A stretch of DNA of 64,000 nucleotides from Kibdelosporangium philippinense (GTDB lineage Bacteria > Actinomycetota > Actinomycetes > Mycobacteriales > Pseudonocardiaceae): NCBI RefSeq assembly GCF_021390435.2, contig NZ_JAJVCN010000002.1, forward strand, positions 2,418,001 through 2,482,000, written 5' to 3'. This document shows positions 52,682 through 61,641 of this stretch, one piece after another (position 1 is the first letter of the stretch; each line of letters begins with the position of its first letter). The position numbers and the translations under genes are program-made. The notes beneath the pieces are model-generated. The model ran no database searches. It saw nothing but the letters and a program-made list of their open reading frames with translations, and was not told where the DNA came from.

Positions 52682-53476
52682 TCAATAGATGTCAAAACCC
52701 ACGCGACCGATGCCGCATGCGGGGCACGCAACGGTGTTGCTGGTGTCGTCGATGTCGTCGGCGTCATCGAAGTCCCAAGCGTCGGCGTCGCAGTCGTCAG
52801 CATCGAAGTGCCATGAGCCGCCATAGGCCATCCAACGCGCGCCGCACGACTGGCAGCCTGCCGCGCATTGTGAGGCGTCGAACCCTTCCAGTTCGAACAC
52901 CCAGCCGTCCGTGTCACCATCCATACCGGCCACGCCGACCAGCTCAGCGGTGTAGTCGCCGATTTCGCCGACCAGGTACCACCCTGCGGGCACGATGTAG
53001 GACCGGTCGGTGATCTCCCATCGGTCGGCGTAAGCGTGTCCGTACCGGATTGCGCGACTGTCAGCCTCACGTGACCACTGGTACTCGACACCGACCAGTG
53101 CGAACGGTCGAAGCACCTGAACTGCAGTCACAGTTCGTCCATCGGACAGGTATGACTGAGATGAGGTCTCACGCAACATCGTGCGCGTGGTGACATAGCC
53201 CGCAGCCTGCAGCTTGTCCAGCACGCCAGCAACGGAACGATCTTCCACATCGGGCATGTCTGGTCGTTCCGGCAAGTCTGGACGGAAGTCCGGCAAGCCC
53301 GCACGAACATACGGCGACACGGCATAGGCCGGTGAGCCTGCGACCGTGGCGAACGTCAATGCGTCCCGCAACCGCCGTCCCCACAGGTTGTCGGCGTTGT
53401 CGATCATGACTTGAATCGTCTCGCATGCGTCTACCGTGAGCGAATAGCGCGACACGGACACGTCAAGAATAGTCAT
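52682..53476 (-). CDS. Hypothetical protein with C-terminal zinc-ribbon-like Cys pairs
   Basis: 264 aa, first gene of the leftward operon. The middle (GVLDKLQAAGYVTTRTMLR) looks like a winged helix. The C-terminal 60 residues contain GCQSCGARW and VACPACGIG around a strongly acidic stretch (FDADDCDADAWDFDDADDID). This is a zinc ribbon interrupted by an Asp-rich loop. The ATG at 53476 has no clear ribosome site, so the mRNA may be leaderless or start very near. Function unknown. Confidence 0.65.
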   Translation of the reverse strand: MTILDVSVSRYSLTVDACETIQVMIDNADNLWGRRLRDALTFATVAGSPAYAVSPYVRAGLPDFRPDLPERPDMPDVEDRSVAGVLDKLQAAGYVTTRTMLRETSSQSYLSDGRTVTAVQVLRPFALVGVEYQWSREADSRAIRYGHAYADRWEITDRSYIVPAGWYLVGEIGDYTAELVGVAGMDGDTDGWVFELEGFDASQCAAGCQSCGARWMAYGGSWHFDADDCDADAWDFDDADDIDDTSNTVACPACGIGRVGFDIY

Positions 53477-54172
53477 CGCAGACTACCCATCCGTTTGAGT
53501 GATTGGTGTTGGATTTACCAGATTTCGAGGTGCCGCCCCGTCGTCCGATAAACCAATCGTAAGCACTTCACATCGAAAACGCAAGGGTTGACCAGGGATT
53601 TCTTGAGAATATCTAGACGCACTTGCTTCAAGCTTGAGGAATCACAGTGCGAACAGCCAAGATTTCATCTCGCCAAGAAAGGCCGACAAAGGAAAAGGGA
53701 GCGAACAAAAACTACAGCAGAGATAAATACCGTAGTCTAGATATCGTACGTAATTACGCAGCAATTGGGCACCGGTCAAAGCCCGACTCCCTCACCGGCC
53801 AGCGCCCTCCTCCACCCGTCATGACTGCCCGTGGGCGCCTGCGGCACCCGTAGTTGGGGGGCGCACCGGAAGTGCACACACCACGGCTGACCTGCGTTGA
53901 TACTCGTAGTCACACATTCCACTTAAGTGGTAGTCCTACCGGTAGCCCCACAGGAAGCCGGACTGGTATGACCAATGTTTCACTACGGTAGGTCACCGAG
54001 GCAAGACGAAAAGTCCCTTCCATGGGTGTTGGCCGCCCTACGGTCCGAGCACAATTAGCTCGTTTGAACTAACCTAAAAGCCTTACAGCGCCGGGCTTGC
54101 CCGGCCTGTTACCCGAGCCGTGAGCTGGACGCAACCGGCGGACCGCCTTGGTCTTGAGTGTAGGGGGTTAGT
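53477..54172. promoter_or_regulatory. 696-base intergenic region with palindromes; candidate control or origin site
   Basis: It separates the divergent operon (53476 leftward) from the HxlR gene (54173 rightward). It is AT-rich at 53500-53760 and contains CCACTTAAGTGG (53919-53930, perfect palindrome), CTACCGGTAG (53936-53945, perfect), a GCCGGGC/GCCCGGC hairpin near 54093-54108, and CGTAGT at 53731 and 53905 shared with the region before 36157. A small frame at 53647-53853 was not accepted as a gene. It could hold promoters plus an oriT or replication origin. Confidence 0.5.
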
Positions 54173-54625
54173 GTGACTACAAGAGATGCCGAGTTGTACA
54201 TACGCCTGTCGCGAGATCTTCGCCACTTGCTGAGTGGCGATTGGCTAACGGATATTCTATTGGCTCTCAGCTCCGGCCCTTTGCACTATTCTAGTCTCTT
54301 GAACGAAATCCAGCGGACCGCGGCCTTCGATCCATGGACGGAGTCTGTTCCTCTCCTGTCCAAGAAAGTGCTCGATCGAACACTGAAGCGCATGGAGGGC
54401 CGAGGCCTCGTAGTAAGGCACGAAGAGCCAGCCGTATTTCCTAGATCAGTGACCTACTCATTGTCTCCTGCGGCTCACGACCTCTTGGCCGCTGGAAGCC
54501 CACTGGTTGAATGGGCCGAGAAAAACCAGGATTTGATAGCGCCGGTTCGGCGCAGGAACGCCGAACGTCGGCGACGCCGACAGCCAACTGAACGGCAGCA
54601 CGATGGCCAAGGTGACGAAGGGTGA
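54173..54625 (+). CDS. HxlR-type winged-helix transcriptional regulator
   Basis: 150 aa from GTG 54173 with AGGGGG about five bases upstream. LSGDWLTDILLALSSGPLHY then SSLLNEIQRT and LLSKKVLDRTLKRMEGRGLV fit the HxlR winged helix (W..IL..L..G..RF.EL....I....L...L..L...GLV). YSLSPAAHDLL is the wing end. The first Cys of classical HxlR is absent. A basic tail (RRRNAERRRRR) follows. It is convergent with the large BTAD gene (33 bases between stops) and faces the palindrome-rich region, so it may regulate it. Confidence 0.78.
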   Translation: MTTRDAELYIRLSRDLRHLLSGDWLTDILLALSSGPLHYSSLLNEIQRTAAFDPWTESVPLLSKKVLDRTLKRMEGRGLVVRHEEPAVFPRSVTYSLSPAAHDLLAAGSPLVEWAEKNQDLIAPVRRRNAERRRRRQPTERQHDGQGDEG

Positions 54626-54658
54626 CCCGCGCCGCCCCCGCGTTGTCGATCTCGCCCT

Positions 54659-57565
54659 TCAGCTGGCTGCGGCATCGCTTGCTGGAGGCGGCGATTGTCC
54701 CCTGTTCCGGCGGTGCAAGAGCTCTGCGAGGTTGACTGTCTCAGGAGTGGGCTTCTCCCCTACCTGATTCAGGGTCGTGGTGAGCAACCGGAGGGTGCGT
54801 TCAACTGCCTCGACCTGTCCAAGCCTGGCTTGCACGCGGATGATGTCCCTGTAGATGCTTTCGTTGTATGGATTGAGTTTCCTGACTGACTCCAGGAGAG
54901 ACAGCACTCGTGGAAGGTCGAGTACTGTCTGCTGTCGAATAACAGCACCCAATGCGTCGAGAAGGTCACGGCGAACTGCTTCCCGCGACGCCTCGATCCA
55001 AAGAGGACCTAGGTTGGCTCCTAGGTCTCCGCGGTAGATCGTCAGAGCACGTTCAACCACGTCAAGGCTGTGCTCATCGTTGAGCTCGATGAGTGCCAGC
55101 GTCTCTCGAAAATGCCAGTAATCCACGTTCACGAGATTGCTGTCCAACTGGTAGCGGCCTTCGTTGCGCATCACGAGATCAGTGACTGCTCCATCGGTGG
55201 CGTTGGCTAGCGATCGACGCAGAAGCGACAAGGCGGTGTGTAGCGAGTTGTAGGGCCGCACTGAAGGGCTGTTAGGCCATACAGCGTCGTTGAGCGGTTC
55301 GCGGCGCACTCCGCCTGCGTGCAGCGCGAGGTATACGAGTACCTCACGCTGCTTTGGTGTGAGCAGGCTTGTGATGTCGTCGGCAGATGAGTCGCGACGC
55401 ACCGTTAGCTCCACCGGTCCCAGGATTCGGAGCTCCAGGGGCTTGAGTGCCTCCATCGGCTGCTCCAGCACGCCGGGTTCGTCAAATCTAGGCCCGACTC
55501 GCGACAGCTCATTCGAGACGAGGGTTCGGGGTCGTTCTACGGGAGGCGATGTCGCCTTGGGGCCTGAGGCGTTGTTCATCGCCTCAGGCTCCAGCAGGTG
55601 GAGCGACTCGAACGCAAGGAGTTCATCGAGCAGTGCTGTGCTGTCGAACGCATCCGTATGGTCTCCTCGCGGCTCGTTGCCAGGCACGTTTGGCAAGACC
55701 GGCGTTGACGACTCCGTGCCTTCCGCATTGTGCAGCAGAGCAAGGAGATCGCGGAGATCTTCGGCCGACACGTTGTACAGGCGACTTCCGGCAAGTGCAT
55801 CTGCCGGTCCCGGGCTAGCCGCAGTGACAGTGCCGTCCTCGCGGACGCGTATGGTGGCTCCTGGACGCCACTGTCCAATGAGGATGCCCGAGATGCAGAG
55901 AGTGGATCCGTTGTCCAGGACTGCTTGAAGCCGACGTTCCGCATGCGGCGTTGATTTGCCTACGAGTACGTGGATGGGCGGCAGTTCGACGCCGTTCTCG
56001 TTCTCGACCAGTCTGGCAAGCAGAGTCGTTTCTAGCTCGTCAAGAGCAGCGTCCAATGTGGGCACTACCACTATCGGCGTCGGGAAATCGTCGATGACCT
56101 GGCCACCAAGGACGGAGTTGACGTCAGGTTCGGCAATGAGGATCCGCACGCCCCTGCGCTGCTTCTGGATCGTGAGCACGTGGAGAATGAGTGCCCTGGC
56201 AGCAGCAGAGGCACCGGGACCGACAAGGCCAAGTCCGCGTGCTGCCGCAAGGTTCAGTGCAGTCTCGCGACCATTACGGACACCGATCAGTATGGCGTCG
56301 GTCGGGTCACCTGATTCATGAGCCGGTAGGACTTCTCGGATCCGATCGCAGGTCGATGTCGTCATGTCGTCGGACGCGAGTTCGACCGGCATTGCGGGCG
56401 GGCACGCGGTACGAAGGGCGCGAACGACTGGTGCAATGGACTCTTCGAGGTCATCTCGGTCACCGCTGCCGATTCGGTAACGGCGGCGGCGCAAAAGGTG
56501 GGCGGAAGCGACAGCACTGGCGACGAACGCGGCGAGTGCGAGGCTGACGTAGGCGCCGGTGGCGAGGTCAATTCCTGGTCCTGCCTCAGCGTCGTTGTTT
56601 GCTGTTTCTTGCTGGCCTGCTGGCGTCGTTGGCTGGGTAGTTGGTGTCTGTGGGGTCGACGGTGGAGGCGAAGGAGGGCCGTCGGCAGAGCCCTCTGGGG
56701 TGCTGGGGACATTTTGTTCTGGATTGAGGGCGGGAACATGTGCGGTGATCTTCCAGCCCGGCCGGATCAATCCGGGTTTGGTCAGTACTCGTCCGTCGGG
56801 CTGGATGACACCACGGTTTTGTGCCCACAGTTCTGGCCACCGGTTGCCGCCGCCAGGGCCGTAGATGCGTTCGGCGATCCGCCACAGGCTGTCGTAGATC
56901 CCGTTCTGCGGGAGCCGAACTTCCTCGGTGACCTGAACCATTCCCGCCGGTGCCGGTGCCGGTGCCGCTCGATCGATCACCAGGCTGGTGTGCTGTACAG
57001 GGGCCGGCAGCTGAGCCACAGTATGCGCGGCCCGGCCGGGTGTCAGCGGGGCGGTTACCGCGACCCGCGCGAGATCACTCGCCAAGGCGGCGCTGGCCGT
57101 TGCCGCCGCGGTGTAGGGGGTGCGGTTGCCGAGTAGGGTCAGCACGATAGTGCCGATCAGAGCCGCAGCGAGCCCGTGCAACGGACCGGGCGCGCGAACC
57201 TGCGGCCAGGTGATCCCACGCGCCGCGTCGACCGCGCAGCGCAAGACGTCAACCGTGAAGAAGAACCAGACGATCCAGCACAACACCGTCATGCTGTCGA
57301 GCAGGAACTGCGGGCTCATCGGGTTAAGCAGCGTCGCCTGGATTTCGTCCCAGGTTGGCACGTGGTCGGGCAGGGGCCAGCCCACGAAGTGCGCCAGCGC
57401 CCAGGGCAGGCCGGCCACGAGAGCCACCAGGACGACGACAGCGAGCACACCGCGGACGACGCGGCCAGCGAACCGGAACGTGGCTGCCAGCACCCACCAG
57501 GTGGGACGACCCGTGCTCGGTGGCCGTGTCGGACTCCGGTGCGAAGGGTGTGATGGTGCGGTCAC
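54659..57565 (-). CDS. Membrane protein with LysM and C-terminal BTAD/TPR domain, last gene of the Tad cluster
   Basis: 968 aa starting at GTG 57565. Three membrane helices lie in the first 170 residues (AVVVLVALVAGLPWALAHFV; FLLDSMTVLCWIVWFFFTVD; LAAALIGTIVLTLLG). A periplasmic LysM-type block (GIYDSLWRIAERIYGPGGGN), a Pro-rich linker and a fourth helix (YVSLALAAFVASAVASAHLL) come next. A large cytoplasmic part ends in an OmpR-like wing (LTPKQREVLVYLALHAGG, EPLNDAVWPNS, LHTALSLLRRSLA) and a BTAD TPR region (VERALTIYRGDLG). It is a membrane-embedded SARP-like protein, known next to Tad loci in actinomycetes. It likely senses the wall and controls the cluster (inference). Confidence 0.82.
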   Translation of the reverse strand: MTAPSHPSHRSPTRPPSTGRPTWWVLAATFRFAGRVVRGVLAVVVLVALVAGLPWALAHFVGWPLPDHVPTWDEIQATLLNPMSPQFLLDSMTVLCWIVWFFFTVDVLRCAVDAARGITWPQVRAPGPLHGLAAALIGTIVLTLLGNRTPYTAAATASAALASDLARVAVTAPLTPGRAAHTVAQLPAPVQHTSLVIDRAAPAPAPAGMVQVTEEVRLPQNGIYDSLWRIAERIYGPGGGNRWPELWAQNRGVIQPDGRVLTKPGLIRPGWKITAHVPALNPEQNVPSTPEGSADGPPSPPPSTPQTPTTQPTTPAGQQETANNDAEAGPGIDLATGAYVSLALAAFVASAVASAHLLRRRRYRIGSGDRDDLEESIAPVVRALRTACPPAMPVELASDDMTTSTCDRIREVLPAHESGDPTDAILIGVRNGRETALNLAAARGLGLVGPGASAAARALILHVLTIQKQRRGVRILIAEPDVNSVLGGQVIDDFPTPIVVVPTLDAALDELETTLLARLVENENGVELPPIHVLVGKSTPHAERRLQAVLDNGSTLCISGILIGQWRPGATIRVREDGTVTAASPGPADALAGSRLYNVSAEDLRDLLALLHNAEGTESSTPVLPNVPGNEPRGDHTDAFDSTALLDELLAFESLHLLEPEAMNNASGPKATSPPVERPRTLVSNELSRVGPRFDEPGVLEQPMEALKPLELRILGPVELTVRRDSSADDITSLLTPKQREVLVYLALHAGGVRREPLNDAVWPNSPSVRPYNSLHTALSLLRRSLANATDGAVTDLVMRNEGRYQLDSNLVNVDYWHFRETLALIELNDEHSLDVVERALTIYRGDLGANLGPLWIEASREAVRRDLLDALGAVIRQQTVLDLPRVLSLLESVRKLNPYNESIYRDIIRVQARLGQVEAVERTLRLLTTTLNQVGEKPTPETVNLAELLHRRNRGQSPPPASDAAAS

Positions 57566-57639
57566 AACGTACTCGATTCCTTGGTAGAACAGGGTCTATC
57601 GCTTGATGCCGACGCCCCTGCCAGAACGGGCGACCGACG

Positions 57640-58077
57640 TCATGTCACCTCCGCTGGAACGCGCGCAGACGCATCCACCGTGTCGGTGTGAGGTACGGCG
57701 GGTTCTGCCGGCGTGGATGCCTGCCTGGCCGTCGCTGTCCTCGCTGTGATCGGTCCTTGACTTGTGTCACTCTTAGCAGCCGGCGCCCCAGCAGCTGACC
57801 GCTTGCGTTTGCTGCGGGTCGTCTTACGGCCCTCAAGCCATCGTGTGAGATCGGAAGCCGGTAGGTCGGTGAACCGCGCCAATTCGTCGATGCCAATGAC
57901 GTCCCTGGCTGTAGCGAGTACATCGCCGAGTTCTCGATCGATGTCGTCGAGTTGCTCGGCAACCGCGGCTCGACGCTGTGCCAGCTCGCCGATCCGCTTC
58001 GCCGCAGCGGTTCTCCGCGCGCTCCGGGCCGAGTCAGCCTCCGCGACGCGGCGTTCGATCTCTTTAGTCGTAGCCAT
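57640..58077 (-). CDS. Coiled-coil protein with HTH-like segment in the Tad cluster
   Basis: 145 aa. KEIERRVAEADSARSARRTA then RRAAVAEQLDDIDRELGDVL is a long amphipathic coiled coil. ARFTDLPASDLTRWLEGRK looks like a short helix-turn-helix, followed by a basic, disordered tail. AAGGAGACC lies just upstream of ATG 58077. No family is assigned. Located between the pseudopilin genes and the BTAD gene, same direction. Confidence 0.65.
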   Translation of the reverse strand: MATTKEIERRVAEADSARSARRTAAAKRIGELAQRRAAVAEQLDDIDRELGDVLATARDVIGIDELARFTDLPASDLTRWLEGRKTTRSKRKRSAAGAPAAKSDTSQGPITARTATARQASTPAEPAVPHTDTVDASARVPAEVT

Positions 58078-58133
58078 CCCTGGTCTCCTTCTCCCCTTGA
58101 TACGCTGCAGCGGTTACGAACGACGTGGCGCGG

Positions 58134-58598
58134 TCATAGGTCTTCGGTTTGAACGCTTGATATCCCGCGCTGTGGTTGTGCTTGTCCGGAGGCTGTGACG
58201 GTGATCGAGTCGATGCCGATCAGACCAAGCAGTTGAGTGGGCTGGCTGATCGTGACGGTGACGTGTACCACGTTGCCGGCAACAGTTACCGTGCCGCTCC
58301 GACCGGCAGCTGACAGGAAGTTCCGCGCGGCGCTGCTCGCCTGGTCCGGGGACAGCCGGAGGGATCCGTCGGTACGGTAGGCGGCCAGGTCGATCTGTTG
58401 GGCTCCGGCTCGGGCAGCTTCCTGTGCCTGTCCTAGCGCTTGGACTTTCGCTGCTAGGGCCAGGCCGCCGTCGAGTACGAGACCGGCGAACAGAGCGGCA
58501 GCAGTGGTAATGCCCACGACAAATGCGGTGACCTGACCGCCTTCGGTCTTCCTGAGTTGACGCCAGGTGTGCAGTAGGGCGACGGACGGCGTGATCAT
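58134..58598 (-). CDS. TadG-like pilus-assembly membrane protein
   Basis: 154 aa. EGGQVTAFVVGITTAAALFA then GLVLDGGLALAAKVQALGQA is the TadE/TadG N-terminal helix with Gly-Gln at the start and the D.G...A......A block. The periplasmic part ends in ITVTASGQA. Its ATG (58598) overlaps the stop of the next pseudopilin gene upstream (58595). Such minor pseudopilins help assemble Flp pili or secreted fibres. Confidence 0.75.
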   Translation of the reverse strand: MITPSVALLHTWRQLRKTEGGQVTAFVVGITTAAALFAGLVLDGGLALAAKVQALGQAQEAARAGAQQIDLAAYRTDGSLRLSPDQASSAARNFLSAAGRSGTVTVAGNVVHVTVTISQPTQLLGLIGIDSITVTASGQAQPQRGISSVQTEDL

Positions 58599-59107
58599 CG
58601 GCTACCTCTGCTATCTGCGAGGGCTGCGGTACCCGTCGAAGGGCCTCCCCTGTATAGGTCCACTGGGGAGGTGAAGGTTGCCTCGAATCTGCGAGATCCA
58701 GGGACGCCAAGAAGTGCAAGGTCACTCAATCCGACGCTGCAAGACACGGTGACCGTGACAGACGATCCCGGCCGTAGTCCTTGCGTATCTGTGGACACGG
58801 ACAGCGACTGGCACGTGATACCAGCGGAGGCTAGCGCGGCATCGGCGGTGGATCGTGCGCTAGCGGTGGCCTGGGAAGGGGTTCGGGCGAGAGAAGCCGC
58901 GCGAGCAGCTTGGTGCGCAACATCGGTGATGCGCAGCGCAGTTTCGGCGAGCCTCCCGCAAAACACCACGAACAGCAGCGACACAATCAGTAGAGGCGTG
59001 AGGACGGTGAGCTCGGCCGCAGCGGATCCGCGTTCATCCATACGCAAGACGGCGATTTGACTGCTGGCGGAGCTTCGGCCTGCCGCCCTCAGGTGGCAGG
59101 ACGTCAT
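58595..59107 (-). CDS. TadE-like minor pseudopilin
   Basis: 170 aa from ATG 59107, which overlaps the stop of the preceding gene (ATGA). MDERGSAAAELTVLTPLLIV is the TadE signature (G-S-A-x-x-E-L then a long helix). The periplasmic domain has two Cys (ITCQSL, VSCSVG) likely forming a disulfide. Ends with SPVDLYRG. Same operon as the other Tad genes. Confidence 0.8.
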   Translation of the reverse strand: MTSCHLRAAGRSSASSQIAVLRMDERGSAAAELTVLTPLLIVSLLFVVFCGRLAETALRITDVAHQAARAASLARTPSQATASARSTADAALASAGITCQSLSVSTDTQGLRPGSSVTVTVSCSVGLSDLALLGVPGSRRFEATFTSPVDLYRGGPSTGTAALADSRGSR

Positions 59108-59589
59108 GGTCTCGCTCCGTCCTGCGCTGTCGTCCACTTCTCGACAGGTCCAACTGCTTCGGCGGTTACAGAGAGCGTGATAAAGGGAAGGATATTCGTG
59201 GCAGTCCCACTGACGGTAACTGATGCTTGTGTCTGTCCACGTTCGGCACTGACACGGGTTCCTTGCAACGGACCGCTGCCCAGTTGCGAGAGGATTCGCT
59301 GGGCTTCGGCGGTTCCCGCTGGTGCGCTTCCACCGTCTACCCGTGTGGCCGACAGTGCTTGTGACGCTGCGGCTTGCGCAATGTGATTGGCGTGCATGTA
59401 AAGCGCGAACTGGGCGACGAGCAGAATCAAGAGAAGTATTGCGGGCATGGCGATGACGAGTTCGGCTGTGACCGCACCCTGCTGGTCCGCGCGCATTCGT
59501 TGTGCAACCAAGCGTGACGTGTTCGTCCTACATGGACACCGCACAGCGTTAAAGTTGTTGTTGTTGTTGCTGCGGCGTAGTCGAGACAT
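59104..59589 (-). CDS. TadE-like pseudopilin with an Asn run near the N-terminus
   Basis: 161 aa. DQQGAVTAELVIAMPAILLL is the TadE cleavage/helix motif. The N-terminus before it includes five Asn in a row, encoded by an (AAC)n microsatellite near 59553-59567. A start at residue 32 (MRADQQG) would remove this, so the true start is uncertain. C-terminal beta domain ends EAVGPVEKW. Overlaps the next gene by ATGA. Confidence 0.78.
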   Translation of the reverse strand: MSRLRRSNNNNNFNAVRCPCRTNTSRLVAQRMRADQQGAVTAELVIAMPAILLLILLVAQFALYMHANHIAQAAASQALSATRVDGGSAPAGTAEAQRILSQLGSGPLQGTRVSAERGQTQASVTVSGTATNILPFITLSVTAEAVGPVEKWTTAQDGARP

Positions 59590-59603
59590 CGTCGGGAACC
59601 GCC

Positions 59604-59789
59604 TTAAAGTGTTATTCCGTTAGCTTTTTCCGTCACCTTCACCACGATGATGGCGATCGCTGCGAGAGCAAGGGCAGCGAGCAAAGCAGTGACAACAACA
59701 GCTTCCGTGGAATAGCCGTGCTCCTCCTGACGCAGTCGACTAAGCTCGGCGCGGACGCGGGTAAGGATCAAAAGAACTTCGGTGAACAT
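59604..59789 (-). CDS. Flp-like pilin (small, with prepilin-type motif)
   Basis: 61 aa from ATG 59789, preceded by GGAGAG at suitable distance; an ATG at 59801 would add four residues. RLRQEEHGYSTEAVVVTALL then AALALAAIAIIVVKV has a Gly followed by a Glu five residues later and a long hydrophobic helix, as in Flp/class III prepilins. It is the only candidate for the major pilin subunit in this cluster. Located between TadC and TadE-like genes. Confidence 0.72.
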   Translation of the reverse strand: MFTEVLLILTRVRAELSRLRQEEHGYSTEAVVVTALLAALALAAIAIIVVKVTEKANGITL

Positions 59790-59842
59790 TCGACTCTCCA
59801 TTGTGGATTAGAGGATGATGGAGTCAGCGGGTCTGTTGACGT

Positions 59843-60739
59843 TCACAAGGCTCCGAGGACTTGGGCGAGTGCGGGATAGCCGATCATCACGAGAAAGGCG
59901 GCGAACAACAGGACTACAGGAAGGCTCATTCGTTCGGTCGCGGCTTGGGCCTCGCCTTCAGCGTCGGTGAGTTCGCGAGTACGGAGCGCTGACGCCTTGG
60001 CCGCAAGGCTGGCTCGAACCTTCGCGCCTTCGGTGCCAGCCAGGCTGACCGATGCGGCCAATTCAGACAGCTGTGGAACATCGAGCTCGGCACCCAGTTG
60101 CTTGAGGGTGGACCAGGGAGTAGCGCGGGTAAGTCGAGCGGTCATGAGCGCGTGACGTAGCTGCTGGATCGCCCAGCCCCTGCCGATAGTGGCCGCGTCG
60201 GACAGTGCGCCGTCGACACCAGCTCCGCCGGCCAGCAGTACCCGCACCAGGTTGAGATAGGCCGCGAGGGCATAGCGGAAATTCGATCGGCGTCGCTCAG
60301 CTTCTTGTCGCACCGTGACATCCGGAATCATGAATCCTCCGGCTGCCAGCACAACGCTGGCGACAGCTGGAAGTTCCCACGACAGACCGATGTCCGCGAC
60401 CGCGAGCAAGACCTGGACCACGAGTGGCAGCAGCAGTCCGGTGACAGCCAACGTGGCTTTGTCGGCCAGGTGCTGTTCAGTTGTCTTGCCAGTAACGGCG
60501 AGATCGCGCCGAAGCCGTTGGGATGGCAATCCCAGCGCTGTCAGGGGTCTGACAAACAGGCGCCCGACGCGCAGGGACCACCCGCCGTCATCGGTGATCA
60601 GGATGGGCGACGGGGCTGCCGTCCCGCTCAGCTGGTCCATCAATGTATGCAGTGCTGGGCGCGGTGGAAATAGCCACACGATCAACGCCCACACGCCAAG
60701 ACCCAGCCCGGCACCCCACATCAACCCAGCGACGATCAT
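59843..60739 (-). CDS. TadC-like pilus-assembly membrane protein
   Basis: 298 aa from ATG 60739, overlapping the TadB-like stop (ATGA; GAGG upstream). It has membrane helices at both ends (GLMWGAGLGLGVWALIVWLF; LSLPVVLLFAAFLVMIGYPA) and the T2SSF domain between (RYALAAYLNLVRVLLAGGAG, ELAASVSLAGTEGAKVRASL). It forms the inner-membrane platform of the Tad machine together with TadB. Confidence 0.88.
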   Translation of the reverse strand: MIVAGLMWGAGLGLGVWALIVWLFPPRPALHTLMDQLSGTAAPSPILITDDGGWSLRVGRLFVRPLTALGLPSQRLRRDLAVTGKTTEQHLADKATLAVTGLLLPLVVQVLLAVADIGLSWELPAVASVVLAAGGFMIPDVTVRQEAERRRSNFRYALAAYLNLVRVLLAGGAGVDGALSDAATIGRGWAIQQLRHALMTARLTRATPWSTLKQLGAELDVPQLSELAASVSLAGTEGAKVRASLAAKASALRTRELTDAEGEAQAATERMSLPVVLLFAAFLVMIGYPALAQVLGAL

Positions 60740-61641
60740 GGTCGAGCCTCCTCGGCACCGATGCCCATTTCTGGTGGTGCGCCGATGGCGGACAGCTCGG
60801 TCAGGATCCTGTCCGGTGTGCGTACCCGTGCGATCCGAGCCAGCCACACGAAGGAGGCTGTGAACAACAGCCCGACGAGCAGCAGCATCAACTGGCCGCT
60901 GAGAGAGTCGTACGCGGCAAGATAGCCGCGGTTGAGCACAACCAGACCGACCGCGAAGGTCAACGTTGTGATCACGATGACCCGAACGCTCGTCCGTGTC
61001 CGAGCCCGACCAGCTTCAACACGCATACGCATCGATGCTTGGTCACGAGCTTCCACAGCCAACTGGCCAAGGAGGTCCGCGAGTTGTCGGGCGTGGTGCT
61101 CTGCTGCCAGCACTAGCGCGGAGATCACCAAGTCGGCAGTAGGGTCACGTAGTTGATCAGCAAGCCGATGCAGTGATGGCGCCAGACGCTCGCCACGTTC
61201 CAGCCGAACAGCAAGCTCTGTGATCTCATCCCGGATGGCGGCAGGCGCCGCGGGCGCGGTCGCGAGAATGGCCTGCTCTAGTCCGGCCGCCGCGACCAGC
61301 ACATCGCGTAGCATTTCTGTCCACGATGCGATCGCCTCGATGCGGTCGCGTTGACGCTGATGGTTGGAGTTCCCAGCAAGGATCCGTGGCAGGCCACCGA
61401 CGGCAAGCGCGGTTAGGATCGCGCCAACCACCCAGCCTGTGACGATCCCAACGATGAGACCGGTGAGAACGGCGACAACTAGTAACCGCGTCCATCCGCG
61501 CGGTCGGCTGGTGAGCCACGTACTCCAACGCAACGGTGATGCACTGCGGCTGGATGTCCCGCGCAATCCGAGCCAGACCAGCAGGACGCCAGTAGCTACG
61601 CCAGCGGCGAGCAACCCTAGCAGCGCGGCGGTGGAGGTCAT
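60736..61641 (-). CDS. TadB-like pilus-assembly membrane protein
   Basis: 301 aa from ATG 61641, which overlaps the TadA stop (ATGA). A longer open frame upstream is a shadow of tadA. N-terminal helices (LLGLLAAGVATGVLLVWLGL; LLVVAVLTGLIVGIVTGWVV), T2SSF domain (ASWTEMLRDVLVAAAGLEQA, IRDEITELAVRLERGERLAP) and C-terminal helices (VRVIVITTLTFAVGLVVL; LMLLLVGLLFTASFVWL). Partner of the TadC-like protein. Confidence 0.88.
   Translation of the reverse strand: MTSTAALLGLLAAGVATGVLLVWLGLRGTSSRSASPLRWSTWLTSRPRGWTRLLVVAVLTGLIVGIVTGWVVGAILTALAVGGLPRILAGNSNHQRQRDRIEAIASWTEMLRDVLVAAAGLEQAILATAPAAPAAIRDEITELAVRLERGERLAPSLHRLADQLRDPTADLVISALVLAAEHHARQLADLLGQLAVEARDQASMRMRVEAGRARTRTSVRVIVITTLTFAVGLVVLNRGYLAAYDSLSGQLMLLLVGLLFTASFVWLARIARVRTPDRILTELSAIGAPPEMGIGAEEARP

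Noticed and set aside
53647..53853. A 68-codon rightward frame in the palindrome-rich gap
   Set aside because: It lacks a ribosome site and its Lys/Arg/Pro composition is unlike real genes nearby.
59553..59570. The (AAC)n run in a TadE-like gene as a phase-variation switch
   Set aside because: The repeat is a multiple of three in frame, so length changes would not shift the frame, and the gene may start downstream of it.
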